Source: Oscillospiraceae bacterium
GTDB lineage: Bacteria; Bacillota; Clostridia; Oscillospirales; Oscillospiraceae
NCBI GenBank assembly: GCA_017538965.1
Contig: JAFYHU010000060.1
Location: 1 to 58,617, forward strand
Direction: 5' to 3'
Length of the DNA: 58,617 bases
This document shows positions 25,032-34,292 of the stretch, one piece after another; positions within the stretch are counted from its first letter, which is position 1; each line of letters starts with the position of its first letter. Below the pieces are notes generated by a model, which saw nothing but the letters and a program-made list of their open reading frames with translations, was not told the origin of the DNA and searched no databases. The position numbers and the translations under genes are program-made.

Positions 25032-25747
25032 ACGGGCCCGCGACCCCGGAGCAGCCGCTCTTTACCAGCCGGATGTCCCGCGGCGAAATCATCGCCGTCC
25101 TGCTGTATCTGCCGCTGCATATCTGGCTGCTGCCGATGCTTCTGCTCTCGCTGCCCGAGACGGCCGCCCTGAACGAAATTCAGCTCAATGTCGCCGTCTA
25201 TACGATCGGCACGCTCTGGATGCTTCTTTTCGCCGGGCGCTTTCTGCGCCGGGACTTTGACCCCCTCTGCGATCATCCCTTCTACTGTCTGCTGCAGGTG
25301 CTGACAGGCTACGGCATCGTGCTGGCGTTCAACATGCTGCTCAGCGCCCTGCTGATGATGGTTCAGCCCGAGCTCTCGAATCCCAACAACGCCGCCTGGA
25401 ACGATCTGGTCATCTCGGACTTCGGAAAGACAGCCGCCACGGCCGTCTTTCTCGCCCCTCTGACCGAAGAGCCGATCTTCCGCGGCGCCGTCTTCGCTCT
25501 GCTCTACCCCCGCAGCCGCCGTCTTGCCTATCTGACGAGCATCCTGCTGTTCTCGCTTTACCACGTCTGGGGGTATGCGCTCAACGAACCGGCAAACTGG
25601 CTGTATCTGCTGCAGTATCTTCCGGCTTCCTGGATGCTCTGCCGCTGCTATGAGCGCTGCGACAGCATCTGGGGCAGCATTTTCCTGCACATGACCATCA
25701 ACGGGATTTCCGTTCTCTCCATTTCCGCCCTGCAGGGCGCGATGTGA
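25028..25747 (+). CDS. CPBP-family intramembrane metalloprotease (CAAX/Abi)
   Basis: A 239-residue polytopic membrane protein with about six to seven helices. The family's active-site elements are visible: EEPIFRG (EExxxR, about residues 153-159), a first His in SLYHVWGY, and a second in FLHMTING. Family members cleave or bind prenyl-like or peptide substrates in the membrane, but the substrate here is unknown. ATG 25028 overlaps the mutS stop by four bases, so it is expressed with miaB-mutS, an odd companion that may reflect operon position only. Confidence 0.88.
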   Translation: MNGPATPEQPLFTSRMSRGEIIAVLLYLPLHIWLLPMLLLSLPETAALNEIQLNVAVYTIGTLWMLLFAGRFLRRDFDPLCDHPFYCLLQVLTGYGIVLAFNMLLSALLMMVQPELSNPNNAAWNDLVISDFGKTAATAVFLAPLTEEPIFRGAVFALLYPRSRRLAYLTSILLFSLYHVWGYALNEPANWLYLLQYLPASWMLCRCYERCDSIWGSIFLHMTINGISVLSISALQGAM

Positions 25748-25767
25748 GAGGCCTTTTCGGCTGCGGA

Positions 25768-26469
25768 CTATTCGGCAAAATTGGTCCAGCTTCGATGCAT
25801 GTACATCCGGAGAGCCAGCGGCGTGCCGATATACCGCGCATCCAGCCCCGGATCCTGCAGAAATTCGTCCAGAAACTCCTTTCGCCCGGTCGTATAGACG
25901 ACGGGTATGCCGCTCATCTCGCTCGCCTCCCGGACGACGGGATATCCGTCGCGCAGATCCTGCGCGCTGGCCCAGTCCTGGAGATTGGAGTTGTTGATGA
26001 AGCCCGTGACGCGCTGGCGGGCAAAGCCCTCCATCTCCTCCTTCAGCTTCAGAATTTTATCCGGCGTCTCGGACATGGGGCGCCGGATATTGATGATGTC
26101 GTAGACCTCGAGCTGTCCGGGTTCGAGCCCGGCGAAATCCATGTGATAGCGGGCCAGCGACAGCGCCCCGGCGGGATCGCCGCCCACGTCGAAAATCACA
26201 AGATCCCAGTCCTGTGCGAAGGCGCTTCCCACCGCTGCGGGCATATTGGTCTGGGTAATGCCGGCGCCGACGAAGGTGGGCGAGACCAGATGGATGCTGT
26301 TGTCCTCCAGCAGCCTGACATGGTCGGACATCCGGAAATAATCGTTGATGCGGTCCAGGTCGATGACCTGGGTCTTTTTTCCCTCGGCGGCGGCCGCAAC
26401 CGCCATGTTGAGGGCAATCTCGGTCTTGCCGGAGCCGTAGTTTCCGATCAGAATGATCACTTTTTTCAT
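25768..26469 (-). CDS. P-loop ATPase of the ParA/MinD/CobQ-like class
   Basis: A 233-residue soluble nucleotide-binding protein. Walker A is IGNYGSGKTE near residue 8; VIDLDRIN and VIFDVGGDPAG resemble switch regions of SIMIBI-class ATPases. ATG 26469 follows GAGGAG. There is no partner gene (ParB, MinE, metal chaperone target) beside it. Similar clostridial proteins are found near 2-oxoacid:ferredoxin oxidoreductases, but nifJ is 9 kb away here. Its role is unknown; only the fold class is firm. Confidence 0.75.
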   Translation of the reverse strand: MKKVIILIGNYGSGKTEIALNMAVAAAAEGKKTQVIDLDRINDYFRMSDHVRLLEDNSIHLVSPTFVGAGITQTNMPAAVGSAFAQDWDLVIFDVGGDPAGALSLARYHMDFAGLEPGQLEVYDIINIRRPMSETPDKILKLKEEMEGFARQRVTGFINNSNLQDWASAQDLRDGYPVVREASEMSGIPVVYTTGRKEFLDEFLQDPGLDARYIGTPLALRMYMHRSWTNFAE

Positions 26470-26591
26470 CGGAATCTCCTCTTTTCCCTGTAAGCTGTGC
26501 TTTTCCGCGCTGCGGGCTCAGTTTATCGCAGACCGGCGCCGGTGTCAACGCGCTTTCCCGCGCCGCCGCAGCGGTTTCCGAAAAAAGAGGC

Positions 26592-26620
26592 TTGACACCG
26601 TCATTGCCGCCATTTATGAT
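26592..26620 (+). promoter_or_regulatory. Promoter of aroK
   Basis: TTGACA (26592-26597), 17 bases, TATGAT (26615-26620); start near 26627, 39 bases before the aroK ATG. It likely serves the methyltransferase gene too. Confidence 0.8.
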
Positions 26621-26665
26621 TCGGTATGGAAGATCCCTCCGACAAAGCGGGAAGGACGGAGAAGC

Positions 26666-27205
26666 ATGAAACAAAACCTGATTCTGATCGGCATGCCGAC
26701 GGCCGGAAAGAGCACGGTCGGCGTCGTGCTTGCAAAAATGCTCGGTTACGACTATGTCGATACCGATCTGCTGATTCAGAAACGCGAAGGCTGCCGGCTC
26801 GAAGAGACGATCAGGCAAAAAGGAGACGAAGCCTTTCTCGACATCGAAGCCGACGTCTGCTCGGAACTGGAGACAGAACACGCGGTGATCGCGACCGGCG
26901 GAAGCGTCATTTATCGGCCGCGGGCCATGGAGCATCTGAAGCGCCTCGGTACGGTCGTTTATCTGAAGATCAGTCTGGAACGCCTGAAAGAACGGCTGCT
27001 CGATACCGCAAGCCGCGGCGTTGTTCTGAAGGAAGGGCAGACCCTGGAAAGCCTGTATCTCGAAAGAACCCCTCTTTACGAACGCTATGCGGATCTGACC
27101 GTCGAAGAAGGAACGCTGCGCTTTGAGGATGTCGTGGCGGAAGTGCTGAAAGCCGCGGGATGCCCGTCCGCCCGTTCGTCCGAAACCGGTTTCCCGGCAG
27201 AATAA
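26666..27205 (+). CDS. aroK: Shikimate kinase
   Basis: Phosphorylates shikimate at the 3-hydroxyl in the chorismate pathway. 179 residues from ATG 26666 after AAGGACGGAG; longer in-frame openings lie upstream of the promoter and are ruled out. Walker A GMPTAGKST, shikimate-binding Asp in VDTDLLIQ, and ATGGSVIY are present. The lid Arg region reads LERTPLYERYADL. It is the only aromatic-pathway gene in the window, so it is not in an aro operon here. Confidence 0.92.
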   Translation: MKQNLILIGMPTAGKSTVGVVLAKMLGYDYVDTDLLIQKREGCRLEETIRQKGDEAFLDIEADVCSELETEHAVIATGGSVIYRPRAMEHLKRLGTVVYLKISLERLKERLLDTASRGVVLKEGQTLESLYLERTPLYERYADLTVEEGTLRFEDVVAEVLKAAGCPSARSSETGFPAE

Positions 27206-27225
27206 TCGGAAAGAGAGCGCATGAT

Positions 27226-27897
27226 ATGGATTCCAAACTGTTTGCAACGGCGATCATACGGTTTCTGGCCGGGGTCCTGCTGACGGGGCTGCTGCTCTTC
27301 CTGCCGGCCGGGAGTTTTTCTTTCTGGCAGGCGTGGCTGCTGATGGGCATTCTGTTCCTCCCGATGTTTTTTGCGGGGCTGGTCATGATGAAAAGAAACC
27401 CGGAACTGCTGCGGAAACGCCTGAATGTGAAAGAGGAGCAGAGCGAACAGAAAACCGTCGTCGCGTTGAGCGGACTCATGTTCCTTGCTTCGTTCCTTGT
27501 CGCCGGATTCAATTTCCGCTTCCGATGGATCGTGCTGCCGGACTGGGTTTCCTGGGCGGCGGCCGGCGTTTTCCTGCTCGGCTATGCGCTGTATGCGGAG
27601 GTCCTGCGGGAAAACACCTATCTTTCACGGACAATCGAAGTGCAGGAAAACCAGAAGGTCATCGACACCGGGCTTTACGGGATTGTGCGGCATCCGATGT
27701 ACATGACGACGCTGTTGATTTTTCTGGCCATGCCGCTGGTTCTGGGGTCGATCCTCTCCTTTGCGATCGAGCTGCTGTATATTCCGATCCTCCGAAAGCG
27801 CATCCGCAACGAGGAGCAGGTCCTGGAAGAAGGGCTGGAAGGCTATGCCGAATATAAGCAGAAAGTACGGTATCAGGTCATCCCGTTCCTCTGGTAG
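27226..27897 (+). CDS. Isoprenylcysteine carboxyl methyltransferase (ICMT/PEMT)-family membrane protein
   Basis: A 223-residue membrane protein with about five helices. The C-terminal SAM-binding signature of the family is seen in GLYGIVRHPMYMTTLL and in EEGLEGYAEYKQKVRYQVIPFLW. Bacterial members methylate lipids or small hydrophobic thiols and carboxylates, and the substrate is not predictable. ATG 27226 follows GAAAGAGAG, 20 bases after aroK, so it probably shares its transcript. Confidence 0.85.
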   Translation: MDSKLFATAIIRFLAGVLLTGLLLFLPAGSFSFWQAWLLMGILFLPMFFAGLVMMKRNPELLRKRLNVKEEQSEQKTVVALSGLMFLASFLVAGFNFRFRWIVLPDWVSWAAAGVFLLGYALYAEVLRENTYLSRTIEVQENQKVIDTGLYGIVRHPMYMTTLLIFLAMPLVLGSILSFAIELLYIPILRKRIRNEEQVLEEGLEGYAEYKQKVRYQVIPFLW

Positions 27898-27968
27898 GCC
27901 GCGCTGACCTGTTCCGGTTATTCCTGCTGTCATCAAGAAACAGAACGCTGAGAAAAGGGGTAAAAACA

Positions 27969-28610
27969 ATGGCAAAAGTCCTTTTGCTGAACGGAAGTCC
28001 CCGGGCGAACGGCTGCACGGCAACGGCGCTCGCGGAGATGATCAAAACCTTTGAGGAAGAGGGAATCGAAACCGAGCTGATCCAGATCGGCAACCGGAAC
28101 ATCCGGGGCTGCATCGCCTGCGGCAGATGCGACGAGCTGGGAAAATGCGTGTTCGACGACCTGGTAAACGAAGTGGCGCAGAAACTGGACGAGGCCGACG
28201 GTCTTGTGGTGGGCAGTCCCGTCTATTACGGCTCGCCCAACGGAACCGTCCTGTCCTTTCTGGACCGGCTGTTCTACAGCACGGGCAACGTCAACAACCA
28301 CGTCCCCAAGCATATGAAGGTCGGAGCCGCGGTCGTGTCCTGCCGCCGCGGCGGCAACACGGCGAGTTTCGATGTCCTGAATAAATACTTCACCATCAGC
28401 GGGATGCCGATCGCCTCCAGCAGCTACTGGAACCAGGTGCACGGCTTCACGGCAGAGGATGTGAAAAAGGATCTGGAAGGCCTGCAGACAATGCGGAACC
28501 TGGCCCGCAGCATGAGCTTCATGATCCGGGCTTTCGCGGACGCCCGGGAAAAATACGGCCTTCCGTCACTGGAGCACGATTATTTCACCAGCTTCCCGGA
28601 CGGCAAGTAA
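27969..28610 (+). CDS. Flavodoxin-fold NAD(P)H-dependent oxidoreductase
   Basis: A 213-residue FMN-dependent reductase. The FMN phosphate loop is NGSPRANGCTATAL, followed by GCIACGRCDELGKCVFDD and VVGSPVYYGSPNGTVLSFLDR typical of the iron-sulfur flavoprotein/NADPH-FMN reductase group. The CxACGRC...C spacing suggests a small Fe-S or redox-active cysteine set. ATG 27969 follows GAAAAGGGG. The acyltransferase gene lies 22 bases downstream. Confidence 0.88.
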   Translation: MAKVLLLNGSPRANGCTATALAEMIKTFEEEGIETELIQIGNRNIRGCIACGRCDELGKCVFDDLVNEVAQKLDEADGLVVGSPVYYGSPNGTVLSFLDRLFYSTGNVNNHVPKHMKVGAAVVSCRRGGNTASFDVLNKYFTISGMPIASSSYWNQVHGFTAEDVKKDLEGLQTMRNLARSMSFMIRAFADAREKYGLPSLEHDYFTSFPDGK

Positions 28611-28632
28611 AAATAATTTCTGGAGAAACGCT

Positions 28633-29901
28633 TTGGAACAGACAGCCCGATTTGACATGAAGCGGCCCCCGGTCCGTACCAGATGGTACCTCCGGCCGCT
28701 GACCTGGGTGCTGAGCGCACCCGCAACCCTGAAACACCGGACCGTAATCCGCAGGGACGGGATGGAAAACATCCGGCCGCCCTATGTCCTTCTCTGCAAC
28801 CACAATGCCTTCATGGACTTCAAGGTGGCAACCATGGCCATGTTCCCCCATCGCGCCAATTACATCGTCGCCATCGACGGCTTCATCGGCCGGGAACAGC
28901 TTCTGCGGGATGTCGGCTGCATCTGCAAGCGCAAGTTTACGAACGACGTCACCCTGGTCCGGCAGCTCCGGCAGGTGATTCAAAACGGAGATATCGCCGT
29001 AATCTACCCAGAGGCCCGCTATTCGCTCTGCGGGACGACGGCCGTGCTGCCGGCTTCGCTGGGAAAGCTCTGCCGGATGCTGAACGTGCCTGTCGTCACG
29101 CTCATCTGTCACGGGCATCATGTGAATTCCCCGTTCTGGAATCTGCACGAGAGGAACGTGAAACCGACAGAGGCCGAGATGCGCCTGCTGTTCACGCCGC
29201 AGGATCTGAAGGACCTTCCGGTGGACGAACTCAACCGGCGCATTGTCGAAGCCTTTCAGTATGACGACTTCGCCTGGCAGAAGGAGCGCGGCATCCGGAC
29301 GCCCTATTCCGGGCGGGCAGAGGGCCTGCACAAGGTGCTGTACCAGTGTCCCGCCTGCGGTACGGAGTACCGGATGACATCGGAGGGAACCCGTCTGCGC
29401 TGCTCTTCCTGCGGGAAAAGCTGGACGATGACGGAGCTGGGAGAACTCCGCGCCGACCAGGGCGAAACGGAGTTTTCGCACATTCCCGACTGGTACGAGT
29501 GGGAGCGCGAAAATGTGCGCCGCGAGGTTGAAGCCGGCACCTATTCCTCCGGGGTGCTTCCCGTCCGGGTGGACTCGCTGCCCAATGCCAAACGTTTTCT
29601 CCCTCTGGGCGGAGGCACAATGGTCCACGACATGAACGGCTTTGCCGTTCGGGGGACGACACCGGACGGCGAAGCCTTTGAAATGATCAAGACGGTTCCC
29701 AGCCTGTATTCCTGCCATATTGAATACGAGTATCTGGGGAAGTTCGGCGACTGCGTGGATCTGAACACGCTGGAGGACACTTGGTACATCTATCCGCATG
29801 ACTGCGATTTCTCGGTTACAAAAATGGCGCTGGCCACCGAGGAGCTGTATTTCGCCCATCGGCGTGCGATCGGCCGTCCCTGTCCGCCCGGCCTGGCCTG
29901 A
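28633..29901 (+). CDS. PlsC-type 1-acylglycerol-phosphate acyltransferase-like protein with a zinc ribbon
   Basis: 422 residues from TTG 28633 after GGAG. The N-terminal half is an LPLAT/PlsC domain with NHNAFMDF (HX4D, a His-Asp pair) and IYPEARYS. At about residues 236-260 the cysteines CPACG...CSSCG form a zinc ribbon, followed by a roughly 150-residue domain of unknown type. It likely transfers acyl groups to a phospholipid or related acceptor at the membrane; the zinc ribbon is an unusual addition. Alternatively it is a regulatory relative without activity. Confidence 0.8.
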   Translation: MEQTARFDMKRPPVRTRWYLRPLTWVLSAPATLKHRTVIRRDGMENIRPPYVLLCNHNAFMDFKVATMAMFPHRANYIVAIDGFIGREQLLRDVGCICKRKFTNDVTLVRQLRQVIQNGDIAVIYPEARYSLCGTTAVLPASLGKLCRMLNVPVVTLICHGHHVNSPFWNLHERNVKPTEAEMRLLFTPQDLKDLPVDELNRRIVEAFQYDDFAWQKERGIRTPYSGRAEGLHKVLYQCPACGTEYRMTSEGTRLRCSSCGKSWTMTELGELRADQGETEFSHIPDWYEWERENVRREVEAGTYSSGVLPVRVDSLPNAKRFLPLGGGTMVHDMNGFAVRGTTPDGEAFEMIKTVPSLYSCHIEYEYLGKFGDCVDLNTLEDTWYIYPHDCDFSVTKMALATEELYFAHRRAIGRPCPPGLA

Positions 29902-29956
29902 CCGGGCGAGCCGCAGCGGACAGAAGCCTCTTTTCGTCGCTGTCCTGCCTGTTTTT

Positions 29957-30700
29957 CTACCAACCCATCCGATTCAGCCATTCTGCGGCGCTCTGTTCCC
30001 GGGCGCCGCTTTTTTCTGCCGAATACCGTCCCAGCTGCAGCTCGCTCCGAAGTTCTCCGTCCAGGATGTACAGGATCCGCTCGCATTTTGCGGCGACGCG
30101 GCTGTCATGGGTGACCATCAGGATCGCGGTTCCTTCCTCGTGGATCTGAAGGAAGGCCTGCAGCACCTCTTCAGATGCCGTCTGATTCAGCGCTCCCGTC
30201 GGCTCATCGGCAAAAAGGATCTGCGGAGAGAGCATCAGACTTCTGCAGATGCAGGCCCGCTGCAGCTGGCCGCCGGACACTTCGGTGATCTTTCTTTCGG
30301 ACAGATCGCCGATCCCGAACCGTTCCATCAGGCCGCGGGCTTTTTCCGTCTGTTGTGCTCGAAAAGCTCTGCTTTTTTCTGCATGTACGGAAGGCAGAAG
30401 AATGTTGTCCAGCAGGTTCAGATTTGCCAGCATGTTCATCTGCTGAAACACAAAGCCCATCCGCGTCAGGCGAAGACGGGCCCTGTCGTCTTCCGACATC
30501 CCGACAATCTCTCTGTCGCCGAGCCAGACCTCGCCGGAATCGGCCTGATCCATCCCCGATACGTTATACAGAAGCGTCGATTTTCCGGAACCGGAAGGGC
30601 CCATGACGGCAACCATCTCCCCTTCTCCGACGGAAAAGGAGATCTTCTTCAGGATGTTCTTTCTGCAGAGATCGGAAACACGTAAGAGTTCTTTCATCAT
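29957..30700 (-). CDS. ABC transporter ATP-binding protein
   Basis: A 247-residue ATPase of the MacB/LolD type, pairing with the FtsX-like permease encoded 11 bases upstream. Walker A GPSGSGKST, Q-loop FVFQQMNML, signature SGGQLQRA and Walker B LFADEPTGALN are intact, with H-loop in VTHDSR. Two consecutive ATGs (30700 and 30697) follow AAAGGAA. Longer in-frame extension into the permease gene is ignored. It is the last gene of the TetR-controlled export operon. Confidence 0.93.
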   Translation of the reverse strand: MMKELLRVSDLCRKNILKKISFSVGEGEMVAVMGPSGSGKSTLLYNVSGMDQADSGEVWLGDREIVGMSEDDRARLRLTRMGFVFQQMNMLANLNLLDNILLPSVHAEKSRAFRAQQTEKARGLMERFGIGDLSERKITEVSGGQLQRACICRSLMLSPQILFADEPTGALNQTASEEVLQAFLQIHEEGTAILMVTHDSRVAAKCERILYILDGELRSELQLGRYSAEKSGAREQSAAEWLNRMGW

Positions 30701-30711
30701 GCGTTCCTTTC

Positions 30712-32982
30712 TTATTCCCGTCCGATGCAGCATTCGCTTGCCCGGATGCGGTCCACTTCGTTCAGGCTGATCCGTGCGGCAAGCACGGCGACCGTCACCG
30801 TGACGGCCGGCAGGATCAGAAAGACCCGGACAGGATCGATGATAAAATGAAATCCGGAAGCACCCAAAGACCCGAGCAGGAGACCTGCCAGCTTCTGTCC
30901 CGGAACCAGCCCCAGAAAAACCCCGGCCGCCGTCCCGGCCAGAATGTAGGCGAGGCTGCGTTTCAGATATTGCTGCCGGATTTCCGACGAGAGGAACCCG
31001 AGCGCCTTTTTCAGCGAGCAGTCGTTCCGTTCCTGCCAGACGGTCAGCCGGACAAAGAGAAGAACCACCGCCGCCAGCACCAGGCAGGAGACCGCCGTCG
31101 CCAGCATGGCTGCTTTTCGGATCCGGAGAATGGTCTGCCCATAGGTTGCGCCGACATATTGCGAGATATCCGTAACCCGGATTCCGGCGCCGTATTCCCG
31201 TGCGTGTTCCTGATACCGGGCCGTCCAATCCGCAGGCTTGTTTCCCTCCTTCAGAGTCACATAGAGGACGCTCCACATCGGCGGTCCGACCGTGCCCGGA
31301 TGAGAAAAGCAGGCTTTTGCCGTCTTGCCGCCGTTTGTGATATCGGAATAGATGCCGCAGACCCGGCAGCGGACGGTTTCTCCGGCCTCGGCCTGATTCA
31401 GGCGGACCGTAAGCGTATCTCCCGTCCTCAGCCCCAGTTCGGATGCATTCAGCACCGACAGCGCAATCTCATCTTCGCCGGTCGGCCAGCTTCCTTCCCG
31501 GTAGCTCACCGGATATCTGCCGTGGTCGCCGTTTTCGATCAGCAGGCTGTATTCCCGTCCGTCTTCAAGGGCAGCCCGGTAAGAACGGGTCTCCATCGCC
31601 ACGGCGCCTTCCGTCCGGCTGTCCTTTTCCAAATCCGCCAGAAGCTCTTCGGTTACCGCGTCGATCTGCTCCGTCTGCCGGACATCGATGCGGATCTGAC
31701 TGCTGCCGATGCCCATATAGGTCACAAAACGCGGAGAGGACAGCGTGCTGGCAATGTTCTGCGGGATCAGGATCAGCGCGGTCGCCGCTGCGGTGACCGC
31801 CGCAGCAAACAGGTACCGGTTCTTCTTTTTGCCCCATCGTCCTGTTCCGTATAACGCCTCCACGGCCGTCATCCTTTCTGTGACGCGCAGGGTGCGGCGA
31901 ACCGAGAGAAGAATCATTCCCACTACCGCCAGCGTCCCGGTAACAGACAGCAGCCAGATCCGGACCGGATGATCGGGACGTCCGTACAGCTCCTGCATCT
32001 GTCGGCACAGGGGGCCGGAGATCAGAAAGACAATGCCCATGCCGAGCAGCGCTCCGATGCCTGACAGAATCAGAAACTTGGAATAATACAGGCTGCGGAT
32101 ATCCCTGCGTGCCATGCCGACCGCTTTCATCATGCCGATCTCCCGCTTGTCCTTTTCCAGGCCGGTCAGCAGGATCGTGCGGATGCACAGAATGGAAACG
32201 GCCAGAATCACCACGCTTACCAGCAGGACGATCAGAATCATCATCCCGTCCGACAGCGCGTTCATCAGGCGGATCAGCGGCCAGGTAATGGTCGGTCCGT
32301 TCGCGGGAAGACCGGCGTCTCCGTAGGCGGTGGAAAAGGCGTTTCTGTCCGCTCCGTCTTTCAGTTTGAATTCGATCAGCGCTTCCTCGCTGCCCAGCGG
32401 CTTCATCCGCGCATAATCCTGTTCGTGAACCAGAAACCGCTTGGACGAGGCCATCATGGAATTCATCTGTGAATCCCGCAGGAAGCCGGCAACGGTCAGC
32501 TCCTGCGTATCCATGCGAAAAGAATCGCCGATCTGCGTGCCGTATTCGCTGCGATAGCAGACCGGAACATATACCTCGCCGGGAGAGACCCGAATTCGCT
32601 TTTCTTCCAGATCTATCAGGAAATCAAACTGCTCATTCTGCACACACAGGCCGTTATCCTGCGTACTGTCTGCAAGCGTCTGCCCGCCCAGAGACAGCTT
32701 TCCGTTTTCCAGATTCAGAAATTCCGCGATCTGCATCCGGTCGACGTCGGGCTGCAATGCGGCAAAGCGCTCGATTGCGCCGCGGTCGATTTCTCCGCTG
32801 TGCATCTGCAGAAAATCCGGGGTTTCGGCCGTTTCCATCAGCTTGTCGATGGAATTCAGCAGGCTTCCGAACAGCAGGACCGACAGACCCATCAGCGCTG
32901 CGGAAAGCGTCATGAAAATTACGACGGCAGCTGTTACCGGCTTGTTTTCCCTGCAGTCATTCCAGATCAGTCGTTTTTTCAT
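30712..32982 (-). CDS. FtsX/MacB-like ABC transporter permease
   Basis: A 756-residue membrane protein with one N-terminal helix, an extracellular domain of about 200 residues, a three-helix FtsX block (about 250-370), a second extracellular domain, and another three-helix block at the C-terminus. This duplicated FtsX layout is typical of antimicrobial-peptide and lipid-export permeases in Firmicutes. It overlaps the MFS gene by 26 bases and pairs with the downstream ATPase. Likely role: efflux or peptide resistance. Confidence 0.9.
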   Translation of the reverse strand: MKKRLIWNDCRENKPVTAAVVIFMTLSAALMGLSVLLFGSLLNSIDKLMETAETPDFLQMHSGEIDRGAIERFAALQPDVDRMQIAEFLNLENGKLSLGGQTLADSTQDNGLCVQNEQFDFLIDLEEKRIRVSPGEVYVPVCYRSEYGTQIGDSFRMDTQELTVAGFLRDSQMNSMMASSKRFLVHEQDYARMKPLGSEEALIEFKLKDGADRNAFSTAYGDAGLPANGPTITWPLIRLMNALSDGMMILIVLLVSVVILAVSILCIRTILLTGLEKDKREIGMMKAVGMARRDIRSLYYSKFLILSGIGALLGMGIVFLISGPLCRQMQELYGRPDHPVRIWLLSVTGTLAVVGMILLSVRRTLRVTERMTAVEALYGTGRWGKKKNRYLFAAAVTAAATALILIPQNIASTLSSPRFVTYMGIGSSQIRIDVRQTEQIDAVTEELLADLEKDSRTEGAVAMETRSYRAALEDGREYSLLIENGDHGRYPVSYREGSWPTGEDEIALSVLNASELGLRTGDTLTVRLNQAEAGETVRCRVCGIYSDITNGGKTAKACFSHPGTVGPPMWSVLYVTLKEGNKPADWTARYQEHAREYGAGIRVTDISQYVGATYGQTILRIRKAAMLATAVSCLVLAAVVLLFVRLTVWQERNDCSLKKALGFLSSEIRQQYLKRSLAYILAGTAAGVFLGLVPGQKLAGLLLGSLGASGFHFIIDPVRVFLILPAVTVTVAVLAARISLNEVDRIRASECCIGRE

Positions 32983-34207
32983 TCTTCTCCAGACTCCTTA
33001 ACCCTTTGAACATTCCGAGAGACACCGCCGCCGCGATCATCAGGACGCCTGCCGTCATGATGATCCGTGCCGCCCCGCGCCCGACGGTCATATGCCGGGA
33101 GGCAGCAAGACCGTCTGCCAGCCTGCCCGCGATTCCGTAGGCAAACACATAACCGATCTGCGACAGGAAACTGATCAGACCCCAGGCCCGTCCCTGCCTG
33201 TCCGCGTCGATGTTCGTCCGTGTCAGATAGTCCAGGCAGCCGTTGCAGAAAGGAAGCATAAAGAAAAACAGGAAACCGAAGGCGCAGATGACGACAATAT
33301 TCTCCCGGCATCCGAACCCGATCATGGCCGCTCCCGCAGCGGCAAGCGAGGTCCGGAGCGTCCGGACATAATGGCCTTTCATTCCCCGTACCCCCAGAAG
33401 AAGGCCGGAAACCAGCATGCCGGAGGCACAGACGGTTTCTGCGACGCCGAGCGTTCTGCTGTCGGCAAAACTCAGGATCATCGGTTCGGAGAGAATCTGC
33501 AGGACGCCCATAAAACAGGTGATGCACGAGGAGACGAGAACCAGCACCAGAACGCCGCGGTTCCCGGCAACCGCTTCCCAGCCGGCACGGAAACTCTGCC
33601 GGAAGGATTCGTTCCGCTCGGTCCGTCCTGCCTCGAGGCCCCTTCGTACCGCAGCCGTACACACAGCCGTCAGGAAGAAGGTCGCGATGTCAATCCGCAG
33701 GAGCAGCCGGATGTCGGCGACGCTCAGCAGCAGACCCGCGAGCAGCGGAGAAATCAGATAGCGGGCGCTACCGGCAAGACTCACCATGCCGCTGGCTTTT
33801 GCGTATTCCTCCGGTGTCAGCAGGTCTGTGATCGTCGCCCGATAGGCCGGCTCCAGCAGGGACGAGAAGACAGACCCGATGCCGACGCCGATGCCGATCT
33901 CATACAGCCCGGCTTCTCCCTTCCTCATGCAGAGCAGGATGTATACCAGCCCGAGGGCCGAAAGCCCGTCACCCAGCATCATCAGCAGCCGCCTGTCATA
34001 ACGGTCTGCCAGTACGCCGGCGGGTGCAGAAAGCAGCAGCGCAGGCAGAAAAGCCAGCAGGGTAACCAGCGCCATGCTTCCGGCGCTGCCGGTCAGGTTG
34101 AACACATAGACGCCGAGACCGAAACTGGTCATCCCGCCGCCGATTGCGGAGACCAGTTCGCCGCTCCACAGGAGCAAAAATTTGCCGTAATTGGTTTTGT
34201 TTTTCAT
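32957..34207 (-). CDS. MFS exporter, drug-resistance (DHA3-like) type
   Basis: A 416-residue major-facilitator protein with about 12 helices, similar to macrolide-efflux-type transporters (GVLADRYDRRLLMMLGD is the loop 2-3 motif). ATG 34207 follows AAGAGAG; upstream in-frame codons lie in the operator and terminator region and are not used. It is preceded by the second TetR operator (34223-34241) and overlaps the ABC permease, so MFS and ABC exporters form one drug-responsive operon. Confidence 0.88.
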   Translation of the reverse strand: MKNKTNYGKFLLLWSGELVSAIGGGMTSFGLGVYVFNLTGSAGSMALVTLLAFLPALLLSAPAGVLADRYDRRLLMMLGDGLSALGLVYILLCMRKGEAGLYEIGIGVGIGSVFSSLLEPAYRATITDLLTPEEYAKASGMVSLAGSARYLISPLLAGLLLSVADIRLLLRIDIATFFLTAVCTAAVRRGLEAGRTERNESFRQSFRAGWEAVAGNRGVLVLVLVSSCITCFMGVLQILSEPMILSFADSRTLGVAETVCASGMLVSGLLLGVRGMKGHYVRTLRTSLAAAGAAMIGFGCRENIVVICAFGFLFFFMLPFCNGCLDYLTRTNIDADRQGRAWGLISFLSQIGYVFAYGIAGRLADGLAASRHMTVGRGAARIIMTAGVLMIAAAVSLGMFKGLRSLEKNEKTTDLE

Positions 34208-34222
34208 GATTCTCTCTTTTTC

Positions 34223-34241
34223 GACCGGCTGTCTGTCGGTC
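34223..34241. promoter_or_regulatory. TetR operator in front of the MFS gene
   Basis: GACCG-N9-CGGTC, with a right half CTGTCGGTC identical to the operator at 34942-34972. It overlaps a TATGAC -10-like box (34244-34239) 16 bases before the MFS start codon. Confidence 0.65.
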
Positions 34242-34254
34242 ATAGTCTTGAAAG

Positions 34255-34287
34255 AAAGGGACTTTTGGCTGTTTCCGAAGTCCCTTT
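34255..34287 (-). terminator. Terminator after the tetR gene
   Basis: The 10-bp stem AAAGGGACTT with AAGTCCCTTT (34255-34264 and 34278-34287) is followed on the minus strand by CTTTC. The T-run is weak, so some read-through into the MFS gene is likely. Confidence 0.65.
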
Positions 34288-34292
34288 TCTGT

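Noticed and set aside
29902-29956. Terminator between the acyltransferase and ABC ATPase genes
   Set aside because: Only a short GGACAG/CTGTCC pairing with a distant T-run; too weak to call.
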